A stretch of DNA of 43,340 nucleotides from Nitrospinales bacterium. GTDB lineage: Bacteria; Nitrospinota_A; UBA7883; JACRGQ01. Positions within the stretch are counted from its first letter, which is position 1. The number at the start of each line of letters is the position of its first letter. The notes below the pieces were generated by a model. It was not told where the DNA came from. It was given only the letters and a program-made list of their open reading frames with translations, and did not search any database. Below are positions 1 to 7,520 of this stretch, piece by piece. The position numbers were made by a program, and so were the translations under genes. The stretch covers positions 17,807-61,146 of the forward strand of contig JAHFEK010000009.1 of assembly GCA_023248495.1 (NCBI GenBank), given 5' to 3'.

Positions 1-944
1 CGGGATTTGCCGATGCGCCCCGTCCCGGCGAACTATTTTCGCCTCCGCCCCCCGCCGGTTTTGATGAGGATCCGGTACATGTTGAAGGTTCACTCAGCGC
101 CGCCATCGAAGCGCGTTATGCGGAAAAGGGTGAGTTGGCCCGGCTGGAGTTGGAGCGGCGCGTTATCATAACCACCGCGAACGCCGATCTGAAAAAAATC
201 AAGAATCTCATCGGGGGTCTGGAGCGCGACCGCGAGAAGCTAAAGGGATTCGCGGTGTACAAAGAGTATGGCGGCCTCTGCCGCACCTACTACCACGAGC
301 TGAAGCGCGGCCTTTCCGCCATCACGCTCGCCGATCCGGCAACCGGCGGGGCCGTGACAATTCCGCTGTCGCCGGAACTTTCGCCGAAAGAGAACGTTGA
401 AGCACTCTACAAAAAATACAAAAAGTTCGTCACCGGCATGGCGAAGCTGGAAAAGGCGCTGGCGTCGGCGCGTGAAAAGGAAGCGATGTTGGAGGAACAG
501 ATAGCGTGCGCGCGGTGCGCAAAAACGCTGGAAGAACTCGGCATGCCCGCCGCCAAAAAATCGAAGAAGGAAAAACCGGCGCCGAAAGACAGCGAAGGGG
601 CCACATTCCGTAAGTTCGTCAGCGCCGACGGCTACGATATGTTTGTGGGGCGCAACGATCGCCAAAACGATGAGCTGGTTAAGATGGGGAAAGGGAACGA
701 CCTTTGGTTCCACATCCGTGATTTTCCCGGCAGCCACGTGTTGGTGCGCGTGAAAAGGGGCGCGGATGTGCCGCGTGGCACCATCGAAGAGGCGGCGCGG
801 CTGGCGGTGAAATATTCGTCGCGCGCGAAAGACGGCAAGGGAACGGTGGTCTACACCCACGTTAAATATTTGAAGAAACCGAAAGGGGCGGCTCCCGGCA
901 AGGTGCTGGTGCTGCGTGAAAAAACGCTTAGCGTCGCGCTGTAG
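1..944 (+). CDS. rqcH: NFACT family protein (RqcH/Rqc2/FbpA-like), C-terminal part
   Basis: The reading frame is open from the first bases of the window, so the N-terminus lies outside and the gene is 5'-partial. The visible part has a charged helical middle (coiled-coil-like, rich in Lys, Glu and Arg) followed by the NFACT-R (DUF814) domain at the C-terminus, seen in the stretches KFVSADGYDMFVGRNDRQND and DLWFHIRDFPGSHV. NFACT proteins such as bacterial RqcH bind stalled large ribosomal subunits with peptidyl-tRNA and recruit Ala-tRNA to add C-terminal alanine tails that mark the nascent chain for degradation. Whether this protein does so is inferred from family. A TTG at 135 is an internal codon, not the start, because homologous-looking sequence continues upstream of it. 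ribF follows after 50 bases. Confidence 0.85.
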   Translation, partial: GFADAPRPGELFSPPPPAGFDEDPVHVEGSLSAAIEARYAEKGELARLELERRVIITTANADLKKIKNLIGGLERDREKLKGFAVYKEYGGLCRTYYHELKRGLSAITLADPATGGAVTIPLSPELSPKENVEALYKKYKKFVTGMAKLEKALASAREKEAMLEEQIACARCAKTLEELGMPAAKKSKKEKPAPKDSEGATFRKFVSADGYDMFVGRNDRQNDELVKMGKGNDLWFHIRDFPGSHVLVRVKRGADVPRGTIEEAARLAVKYSSRAKDGKGTVVYTHVKYLKKPKGAAPGKVLVLREKTLSVAL

Positions 945-994
945 CCGCGTGTTTTTGCGCGGAGCCAATTAAGGGTAAGATACACTCCAACAAC

Positions 995-1927
995 ATGAAG
1001 ATAAAAGTGGCAAAGACGGTGGCGGAGCTTGCGGGGGCGTTTCCATGCTATACCGCGACTATCGGGAATTTTGACGGCGTACACAAGGGCCACCGCGAAA
1101 TCCTCGCCCGCATCATTAAGAAGGATGCGGAAACTCCCTGCGGTTCGTTGCTGATTACGTTCGATCCGCACCCCTCGGCGCTGCTGTATCCCGCAAAAAA
1201 CCAGACGGCGCTCACCCGGCTGGAAAAAAAGATCGCCCTGTTGGACGAGATGGGGCTTGATGCCGTGTTGGTAATTGAGTTCACTCTTCGGCTGGCGAAA
1301 ATGGATCCGCGCGATTTTGTGGCTGACATATTATTGCCGCTCAACGTGCGGGATCTGTATGTGGGGCACGATTTCCACTTCGGCAGCGGCCGGGCCGGCA
1401 ACGCGGAATTCCTGGCGAAAGAGGGGCGGCGGCATGGTTTCGGCGTTCACGAGATAGGGCAGGTGGATGGCCTTGGCGGCCGGATCGGCAGCACCCGCAT
1501 CCGCCAACTGTTGGAAGATGGGAAAGTGGATGAGGCCGCCGAGCTGTTGGGGCGTTTCCATGCCATCACCGGCACGGTGGTATCGGGCGCGGGGCGCGGG
1601 CGGCGGATCGGCTTTCCCACCTGTAATCTGGATGATACCGAAGAGACGGTTCCCGCGCCGGGGGTGTACGCCACCATCACGGAATGGCATGGAATAAAGT
1701 ATGGCGGTGTCACGCACATAGGGCCCATCCCGACGTTCGGTATCGACGCCTTATCCATCGAGACGCATCTTTTTGCGTTCAAAGAGGACGTGCACGGGGA
1801 GACGCTTGAAGTGGCGTTCGTCAAGCGCTTGCGCGGAGTGGAAAAATTCGGATCGGTGGAGGATTTGGTATCGCGGATAGCAAAGGATTGTTTCGCGGCC
1901 AAGGAAACGTTGAAAGGACTTTTGTGA
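995..1927 (+). CDS. ribF: Bifunctional riboflavin kinase / FAD synthetase
   Basis: This 310-residue protein has the normal length and two-domain order of RibF. The N-terminal FAD synthetase (nucleotidyltransferase) domain carries TIGNFDGVHKGHREIL near residue 20 and a later GSTRIRQLL motif. The C-terminal riboflavin kinase domain carries GRRIGFPTCNL near residue 205. It phosphorylates riboflavin to FMN and adenylates FMN to FAD in the cytoplasm. The riboflavin biosynthesis genes themselves (ribD, ribE, ribBA, ribH) are at the other end of this window. The ATG at 995 has only a weak purine-rich sequence upstream. The stop codon overlaps the GTG start of the next gene as GTGA, suggesting translational coupling. 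Confidence 0.95.
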   Translation: MKIKVAKTVAELAGAFPCYTATIGNFDGVHKGHREILARIIKKDAETPCGSLLITFDPHPSALLYPAKNQTALTRLEKKIALLDEMGLDAVLVIEFTLRLAKMDPRDFVADILLPLNVRDLYVGHDFHFGSGRAGNAEFLAKEGRRHGFGVHEIGQVDGLGGRIGSTRIRQLLEDGKVDEAAELLGRFHAITGTVVSGAGRGRRIGFPTCNLDDTEETVPAPGVYATITEWHGIKYGGVTHIGPIPTFGIDALSIETHLFAFKEDVHGETLEVAFVKRLRGVEKFGSVEDLVSRIAKDCFAAKETLKGLL

Positions 1928-2928
1928 AAAAGAGCGGGCTGATGTTTTATACCGGGATGGCGGTGTCGTTCGCTTTTCTCGGTTGGGCCGTGGCGAAACT
2001 CGATTTTGGGCAGGCGTTTGAAGCCATCATGCGGATCAATCCCCTCTGGCTCGTTCCGTACCTGTTTGTGTACCTGATCCCATTATGGCTGCGCGCCGCG
2101 CGGCTTCGTATCATCACCGAGCCGGTAACAAAGGCGCCGATGCGCACCCTTTTTGCCTCCATCTGTATCGGGTTTATGGGAAACATGATTTTTCCGCTGC
2201 GGATCGGCGAACTGATCCGCGTCTACGTGGTGGCGAAGAAGGAACGGGTGAGCCGGAGCGGTATCCTAGCCACCATCGTTGTTGAACGGATTTTTGATAT
2301 TTTCGCCATGGCCATGCTGGTGGTGGCGGCGGTTTTTTACGCAACGCCGCTAACGGTGGATGCCGCCATATGGCGTAACGTGGAACGGGTGGCGGCGGTT
2401 TTTGGGGTGGTATCGCTGGGGGCGGGAGGGATTGTGTTTCTCGTCGCCAGTGAAGAGGGGTTTGCCCCGCGCTGGCTGAACCAGATAATACGCCTGCTGC
2501 CTGCCGCCGTGGCGGAAAAAGTCAAGGGGCTTCTCGCCTCTTTCCGCCAGGGGTTGCAGGTGATGCGGAATGGAAGGCATTTCGGCCTGGCCGTTTTGTA
2601 CACGGCGGCGCTGTACGCCGGGGTTATCGCCACTTCTTCGCTTGCGCTGGCCCTTTTCAGCATTCCGGCGGGGTTTGAGCTGGCATTGGTGCTTAGCGTC
2701 TTCACGCTGGCGGGGGTCGCGGTGCCGTCGGCTCCCGGCGCGGTCGGAACATATCACGCGGGCGTCATCTTCGCGCTCACGCTGTATGGGGTGGACGCCA
2801 ATAAAGCGCTTGGCGTGGCGATATTCCTCCATCTCTTCATGTTCGCGTTTTTCCTCGTTACCGGCGGCTGGTACGCCTGGCGTGACAAGATGACCTTCGC
2901 CGAGCTGCGTCATTCCGCGGATCGATGA
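1924..2928 (+). CDS. Lysylphosphatidylglycerol synthase TM-region / UPF0104 family membrane protein
   Basis: A 334-residue polytopic membrane protein with about eight hydrophobic segments. The pattern resembles the flippase-like UPF0104 family (the membrane domain of MprF/LPG synthases and of AglD-like proteins); the stretches MGNMIFPLRIGELIRVYV and VPSAPGAVGTYHAG match conserved parts of that family. There is no C-terminal aminoacyl-transfer domain, so lysyl-lipid synthesis is unlikely; a role in moving a lipid or lipid-linked compound across the membrane is only an inference from the family. I chose GTG at 1924 because it overlaps the ribF stop as GTGA and has AAAGGA a few bases upstream. 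An earlier ATG at 1888 would overlap ribF by 40 bases and add a poorly hydrophobic extension. The stop overlaps the next start as ATGA. Confidence 0.8.
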   Translation: MKKSGLMFYTGMAVSFAFLGWAVAKLDFGQAFEAIMRINPLWLVPYLFVYLIPLWLRAARLRIITEPVTKAPMRTLFASICIGFMGNMIFPLRIGELIRVYVVAKKERVSRSGILATIVVERIFDIFAMAMLVVAAVFYATPLTVDAAIWRNVERVAAVFGVVSLGAGGIVFLVASEEGFAPRWLNQIIRLLPAAVAEKVKGLLASFRQGLQVMRNGRHFGLAVLYTAALYAGVIATSSLALALFSIPAGFELALVLSVFTLAGVAVPSAPGAVGTYHAGVIFALTLYGVDANKALGVAIFLHLFMFAFFLVTGGWYAWRDKMTFAELRHSADR

Positions 2929-4079
2929 CGATGAATACAAAGCCGGTCTATTTGGATAACGCCGCCACTTCGTGGCCCAAGCCGGAACATGTGGCGCGCG
3001 CGATGCAAACGGCGATGGCCGATATCGGCGCGAACCCCGGCCGTGGCGGCTATGCCCAGGCGCGGGCGGCCGGCCGGCTCATCCACGATACCCGTATCCT
3101 TGCCGCGCGCTTTTTCAACGCGCCCGACCCGGCCCGCGTCATTTTCACCCCCTGCGCCACCTATTCGCTCAACATGGCGTTACAAGGATTTTTCAAAAAG
3201 GGGGATCACGTCATTGTGATGGGGCGGCAGCACAACGCCGTTATCCGTCCGCTGCATGACCGGCGGCTCGGCGTAAAAGTATCGCGTCTTGTGTGGAACG
3301 ACACGGCGCCGCTTGTAAAAGAACTGGCCCGGGTGCAAACAAAAAAAACGCGAGCGCTCATTGTGAATCATGCCAGCAATGTCGACGGTTTTCTCTATCC
3401 GCTGGATACGATAGGCCGCGCCGCCAAAAAGCGGGGGCTTACCCTCATTGTGGATGCTGCCCAAGGTGCGGGGAACGCCGCCATCGACATGCGGCGGCAG
3501 AATATCGGTATTCTTTGCGCCACCGGTCATAAAGGGCTGCTTGGCCCGGCCGGTACGGGCCTGCTATTGCTCAACGCCGGTATTGAATTAATGCCGTTAA
3601 TCAAAGGCGGCACCGGTTCGTATTCTGATAAAGAGGCGATGCCCGCGGTGTATCCCGACCGGCTGGAGGCGGGCTCGCTCAATCTTCCTGGCATAGCGGG
3701 GCTGGGCGCGGGCATACGGGAGCTGATGAAACTCGGGCTGGAAAAGAGCATCGCAAAAAAAATGCGGCGGACGGAACAGGCCCACGCGGCGCTTTCCAAA
3801 ATTCCCGGCATCCGGCTTTATTGGCCCGCGAAAAAGGAGCTTCGCATTCCGCTTTTTTCATTCAGCATCGATGGGATCGACCCTGCCGAAGTGGGGGATA
3901 TGCTCGACCATCGCCACAACGTCGCCTGCCGTGTCGGCCTCCACTGCGCCCCGGATGCGCACCGCGAAATCGGCAGCTTCCCGGAGGGAACTATCCGCTT
4001 CGCCCCGGGTATCTACACGACGGCGGCGGAGGTTGAGCATTTCATCCATGCCGTGCGGGAGATCGCCGGATGCCTGTAG
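2925..4079 (+). CDS. Cysteine-desulfurase-like PLP enzyme (class V aminotransferase fold)
   Basis: A 384-residue fold-type I PLP enzyme of the NifS/SufS/CsdB superfamily. The PLP-binding lysine is Lys203 in ATGHKGLLGPAGTG; His103 in the RQHNA motif would stack on the cofactor. The catalytic cysteine that would carry the persulfide or selenium is Cys341 in VGLHCAPDAHREIG. The sequence most resembles the 'cysteine desulfurase family' branch typified by Enterococcus EF2568 rather than the housekeeping IscS, because it begins with YLDNAATSWPKP and has the short VGLHCAP active-site loop. The next gene encodes a DUF3343 Se/S-carrier-like protein, which supports transfer of sulfur or selenium from a cysteine substrate. 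ATG at 2925 overlaps the upstream stop; ATG at 2931 is an alternative start. Confidence 0.88.
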   Translation: MTMNTKPVYLDNAATSWPKPEHVARAMQTAMADIGANPGRGGYAQARAAGRLIHDTRILAARFFNAPDPARVIFTPCATYSLNMALQGFFKKGDHVIVMGRQHNAVIRPLHDRRLGVKVSRLVWNDTAPLVKELARVQTKKTRALIVNHASNVDGFLYPLDTIGRAAKKRGLTLIVDAAQGAGNAAIDMRRQNIGILCATGHKGLLGPAGTGLLLLNAGIELMPLIKGGTGSYSDKEAMPAVYPDRLEAGSLNLPGIAGLGAGIRELMKLGLEKSIAKKMRRTEQAHAALSKIPGIRLYWPAKKELRIPLFSFSIDGIDPAEVGDMLDHRHNVACRVGLHCAPDAHREIGSFPEGTIRFAPGIYTTAAEVEHFIHAVREIAGCL

Positions 4080-4321
4080 GGACGCTCATCGCGATATTCG
4101 ACACCACCTACGAAACGCTCCGCGCGGAAGATTTTTTCCGCGAGGCGGGGGTGGTATTTCGCCCGGTGCTCAAGCCCCGCAAGATTGGCTCGGCCTGCCG
4201 GATGGCGCTCCAGTTCGGCGAAGAGGCGCTGCCATCGGCGAAGGCGGCGGTGGCCCAAGGGAAGCTGGCGCTTAACGCCTTTTACCGGAAAGAGGGGGAA
4301 CAGTGGCAAAAACTGGATTGA
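4070..4321 (+). CDS. DUF3343 protein, putative Se/S carrier-like
   Basis: A small 83-residue protein whose start overlaps the cysteine-desulfurase-like gene by 10 bases, so the two are very likely co-translated. It matches the DUF3343 (Se/S carrier-like) pattern: a beta-alpha start (LIAIFDTTYETLRAEDFF), a central LKPRKIGSACRMALQF segment with a single cysteine (Cys43) at the position where this family has its conserved cysteine, and a short C-terminal helix. Cys43 is the natural candidate to receive persulfide sulfur or selenium from the upstream enzyme. The function is inferred from family and context only. No selD or selA is visible in this window. Confidence 0.75.
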   Translation: MPVGTLIAIFDTTYETLRAEDFFREAGVVFRPVLKPRKIGSACRMALQFGEEALPSAKAAVAQGKLALNAFYRKEGEQWQKLD

Positions 4322-4348
4322 TGGCCCCCGGCTATCTATAATCAACGT

Positions 4349-5176
4349 ATGGAAAACTTCAATCCCGATTACCTCAGGCTTTCGGTCTTTCTCGGCGCCT
4401 TTGGCGTGCTTGCGATAGCCGAGGCGCTCCGTCCCCGCCGGAAGATGGAGGCGGGCCGCATGGGGCGGTGGTTCTCCAACCTGACGCTCACGTTTTTCAA
4501 CGGCATTCTGGTGAGGCTGGTGCTGGGAACCGCCGCTTTCGGCGCGGCTGAATTCGCCGCCGACCGGAGCTGGGGGTTTTTGAACGATGTGGAGCTTTCG
4601 TGGCCGGTGGAGTTCGCCATTGGATTTATTCTGTTGGATATCATGATTTACCTTCAGCATGTTCTTTCCCATGCGTTGCCGTTTCTTTGGCGTTTTCATT
4701 TGGTGCACCATAGCGATCTTGAAGTCGACGTTACCACCGCGCTCCGGTTCCATCCGGTCGAGATGTTCATTCTGATGTTCTACAAGATCGGCCTTGTGGC
4801 GGCGCTGGGAATAGACCCCTGGACGGTGGTTATCTACGAGATCGGTTTAACGGTCTCGACGCAGTTCAACCACGCCAATATCAAGTTCGCTCCATCGTTC
4901 GACGCCAAATTGCGGCGCTTTATCATCACGCCCGATTTCCACCGGGTTCACCACTCGATGGAGCCGGAAGAGACTAATAGCAATTTCGGATTTTTCCTGC
5001 CGTGGTGGGACATGCTGTTTGGCACCTACCGCCCGCAACCGGCGATGCCGCATAACGTGATGCAGATAGGGCTGGCGGAATACCGCGAGCCGGAGGAGCT
5101 ATCGCTGCCAGCACTGTTGCTGATGCCGGTCAACCCCCGCATGGGAGCCTACTCCTTCGGCAAAAGCGAGGAGTGA
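4349..5176 (+). CDS. Sterol desaturase / fatty acid hydroxylase family membrane protein
   Basis: A 275-residue integral membrane protein with several hydrophobic segments and the three histidine clusters of the fatty acid hydroxylase superfamily: HVLSH (HxxxH), HLVHHS (HxxHH) and HRVHHS (HxxHH). These histidines would bind a diiron centre at the membrane face and hydroxylate or desaturate a lipid chain. The loop between clusters two and three contains VDVTTALRFHPVE, typical of bacterial members. The actual substrate cannot be read from the sequence; bacterial members act on sterols, hopanoids, carotenoids, alkylglycerols or fatty acids. It starts 27 bases after the DUF3343 gene. Confidence 0.85.
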   Translation: MENFNPDYLRLSVFLGAFGVLAIAEALRPRRKMEAGRMGRWFSNLTLTFFNGILVRLVLGTAAFGAAEFAADRSWGFLNDVELSWPVEFAIGFILLDIMIYLQHVLSHALPFLWRFHLVHHSDLEVDVTTALRFHPVEMFILMFYKIGLVAALGIDPWTVVIYEIGLTVSTQFNHANIKFAPSFDAKLRRFIITPDFHRVHHSMEPEETNSNFGFFLPWWDMLFGTYRPQPAMPHNVMQIGLAEYREPEELSLPALLLMPVNPRMGAYSFGKSEE

Positions 5177-5186
5177 AAGATTTGGT

Positions 5187-6743
5187 ATGCAATTAGAATT
5201 ATTTGGGAACGATAAAAAGCAGGCGGAATATTACGCTTTGATTGCCCAAACAGAGGAAGTATGGGTTAAATATGCCGAGCTTGAAATCCTGGAATTGTTG
5301 AAGAAAATCGACTTGCCAAAAGGCGCAAAAGTGTTGGATGTCGGTTGTGGTATTGGAAGGCATGCCCTGCAATTGGCATTAAAAGGATATGATGTTTTCG
5401 GTTTTGATTTTACCAAAGAATGTATCAAGAAAGCGGAAATCAGAAAAGGAAATTCAAAGGATGGAATTGCTGCCGCTGGGGGCAAGCTTTTTTATGAGGT
5501 CTTGGATGCAAGGGATATTCCACCACGGGAAAGCGCTGATCTCGTTTTATGCCTTTATGACGTGATTGGGAGCAGTGAAAGGCCGGCGGATGCCGTATCA
5601 ATCATAAATTCCCTTTTTAGAGTCACCAAGCCAGGAGGCTTTGTGGCTGTAGGATGTTTAAATGGGATAAAGAATTTCAGAAATGGTTGCAAATATATTC
5701 AAGATGAACCCGTGAAGGAGGTACTTTTGCCGATAGACAGCGTCGGCAATCCTAAGGAACTATTTGATTTCGCCAAGATGGCTTATAACATTAACAACGG
5801 TGTTCTTTACCGCCATGAATATTATTCTAACGATAAGAACATCCAATTCGATGAGTTGGTAAAAGAAAGACGTTATCTGCCGGTTGAAATAATAGAAATA
5901 TTAAAAAATGCGGGTTTTGTTGAAGTTAAAGCCTACTCGGTCAAGGCGGGCAAGTGGCAATTGGATGACCTGTTTGATGTTGAATTGCCAGAATTGCTTT
6001 TTATCTGCAAACGCCCCAAGGAATTATTGGCTTCGATTCCTAAATTGGATTCTTATAAATTAGGAAAAAATAAAAACACCTACGCTATTACCATTATCCA
6101 TAAAGAAGACATCAAGTATCATCATGCCTATATCGTATCAAGGATATTTTCGACATCATTCGGCAAGAACCCAAAAACAGGAAAACATACAATTTTAGGC
6201 CCGAATAGAATGTGGAAGCGATTACAAAAATGTTCTTATTTATGTTTTGTTGTCAAAGGCAATGTGCCTGTGGGGTTTTTATTTGGAACGGAATATATTA
6301 AGAATAAAACCATTGCATGGTTGGATTCAATGTGCGTTGTGGCTGAGTTCAGGCGAAAAGGATATGCCCGCGCAATGTTGGATTCATTTGCCCATGCAAT
6401 TCCCGACTTTGAATATTTTGGTTGTACCACCCCTAACCCAATTACACCTTTGATTTTTGAAAAATTAAAGCTTGGCAAAAGGATGTATTTGGCTGGAAAT
6501 CCCGCTCCGGATGATGTTAAGACGGCTGTTGAGTTCATCTCCTTGGAATGCGAAGACTTGAAAGGTTACGAAATTGATTGGGAGCGAATGCTTGTTACAA
6601 ATAAGTTCGCTATTGATATCGAGGGGAATTGGGATTCTAACGCGACAAATCAACCCGCATGGTGGGGGGAATTAGCAAATCTCCCCGAAGACAAGGAATC
6701 TTTGGTAATTATCCATAGGGATTCCACGGCCATATTTGATTGA
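5187..6743 (+). CDS. SAM-dependent methyltransferase fused to GNAT acetyltransferase (AT-rich, probably acquired)
   Basis: This 518-residue protein has two enzymatic halves. Residues about 35-250 form a class I methyltransferase with motif I VLDVGCGIGRHALQL and acidic residues at the end of strand 2 (GFDFT). Residues about 290-450 form a GNAT N-acetyltransferase domain with the acetyl-CoA loop FRRKGYARAML after a strand ending LDSMCVVAEF. The last 70 residues are not recognised. By eye the gene is clearly richer in A and T than both neighbours, with many AAA, ATT and TTT codons, which suggests recent transfer. It sits between the hydroxylase (10 bases upstream) and the ABC ATPase on the same strand. 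Substrates are unknown; such enzymes often modify small molecules, peptides or antibiotics, but nothing here identifies the target. Confidence 0.78.
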   Translation: MQLELFGNDKKQAEYYALIAQTEEVWVKYAELEILELLKKIDLPKGAKVLDVGCGIGRHALQLALKGYDVFGFDFTKECIKKAEIRKGNSKDGIAAAGGKLFYEVLDARDIPPRESADLVLCLYDVIGSSERPADAVSIINSLFRVTKPGGFVAVGCLNGIKNFRNGCKYIQDEPVKEVLLPIDSVGNPKELFDFAKMAYNINNGVLYRHEYYSNDKNIQFDELVKERRYLPVEIIEILKNAGFVEVKAYSVKAGKWQLDDLFDVELPELLFICKRPKELLASIPKLDSYKLGKNKNTYAITIIHKEDIKYHHAYIVSRIFSTSFGKNPKTGKHTILGPNRMWKRLQKCSYLCFVVKGNVPVGFLFGTEYIKNKTIAWLDSMCVVAEFRRKGYARAMLDSFAHAIPDFEYFGCTTPNPITPLIFEKLKLGKRMYLAGNPAPDDVKTAVEFISLECEDLKGYEIDWERMLVTNKFAIDIEGNWDSNATNQPAWWGELANLPEDKESLVIIHRDSTAIFD

Positions 6744-6771
6744 GCAAGGAATTGGGATTTTTGGAGTGCCG

Positions 6772-7497
6772 ATGATACGGTTTGAGGGGCTGCGGAAGGA
6801 TTACGGCAATTTGGTTGCCGTGAAAAATCTCAATCTGGAAGTGGGGGCGGGAGAGTGCTTCGGTTTCCTCGGGCCGAACGGCGCGGGGAAAACCACCACC
6901 ATCAAGATGCTGGCGGGGCTGCTGGTGCCGACCGAGGGAAAAGTTTTTATCGGCGGCCACGATGTGCAGCAGGAACCGGAAAAGGCGAAGAGCATCCTCG
7001 GCTACGTGCCGGATAAGCCGTACATCCACGACAAGCTCACCGGGAGCGAATTTCTCGATTTCATGATCGACCTCTACTCGGTGGATCGCGCATCCGCCGC
7101 CGCGCGCAGGCACGAGTTGCTTTCCATGTTCGGCCTCAACGAATGGCAGGACGAACTAGTGGAAAACTACAGCCACGGCATGAAACAGAAACTGGTGATA
7201 ACCGGCGCGTTCATCCACCGCCCCCGCGTGCTGGTGATAGACGAGCCAATGGTGGGGCTGGATCCGCACGGCCACGTGCTGGTGAAAGATCTCTTCCGCA
7301 CTTTTGCGCGCGAAGGAAACACCATTTTCATGAGCACTCACACGCTGGCGGTGGCGCAGGAGCTGTGCCATCGCATCGCAATCATCGACAAAGGTGAAGT
7401 CATCGCCCTTGGCACGGTGGAAGAACTCCGCAATAAGGCGCACAGCGAAAGCCCCGTGCTTGAGAACATCTTCCTGAAGCTCACCGCCACCGCGTAG
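6772..7497 (+). CDS. ABC transporter ATP-binding protein (no permease beside it)
   Basis: A 241-residue ABC ATPase with Walker A GPNGAGKT (residues 34-41), a slightly divergent signature SHGMK, Walker B VLVIDEPMVGLD and the H-loop in MSTHTLAVA. It resembles the ATPases of ABC-2 type exporters (CcmA-like, with a C-terminal VIALGTVEELR). I set the start at ATG 6772 because GGAG lies five bases upstream; an earlier in-frame TTG at 6736 would overlap the preceding gene. No membrane permease follows: the next gene is on the other strand and encodes a different transporter. The partner is therefore encoded elsewhere or has been lost, possibly when the AT-rich upstream gene was inserted. A likely terminator overlaps the stop codon. 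Confidence 0.88.
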   Translation: MIRFEGLRKDYGNLVAVKNLNLEVGAGECFGFLGPNGAGKTTTIKMLAGLLVPTEGKVFIGGHDVQQEPEKAKSILGYVPDKPYIHDKLTGSEFLDFMIDLYSVDRASAAARRHELLSMFGLNEWQDELVENYSHGMKQKLVITGAFIHRPRVLVIDEPMVGLDPHGHVLVKDLFRTFAREGNTIFMSTHTLAVAQELCHRIAIIDKGEVIALGTVEELRNKAHSESPVLENIFLKLTATA

Positions 7498-7520
7498 CGG
7501 GCGCAGACGGCGGTTTTTTT
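7483..7520 (+). terminator. Rho-independent terminator after the ABC ATPase gene
   Basis: ACCGCC (7483-7488) pairs with GGCGGT (7509-7514), with short extra pairing inside the loop, and a run of seven T follows (7514-7520). The hairpin contains the stop codon of the ABC ATPase gene. It lies in the 21-base gap between convergent genes and would protect the ZIP gene from read-through. Confidence 0.7.

Noticed and set aside
1888-1923. Upstream ATG for the UPF0104-type gene
   Set aside because: It would overlap ribF by 40 bases and add a non-hydrophobic start; GTG 1924 has a better ribosome binding site and a GTGA overlap.
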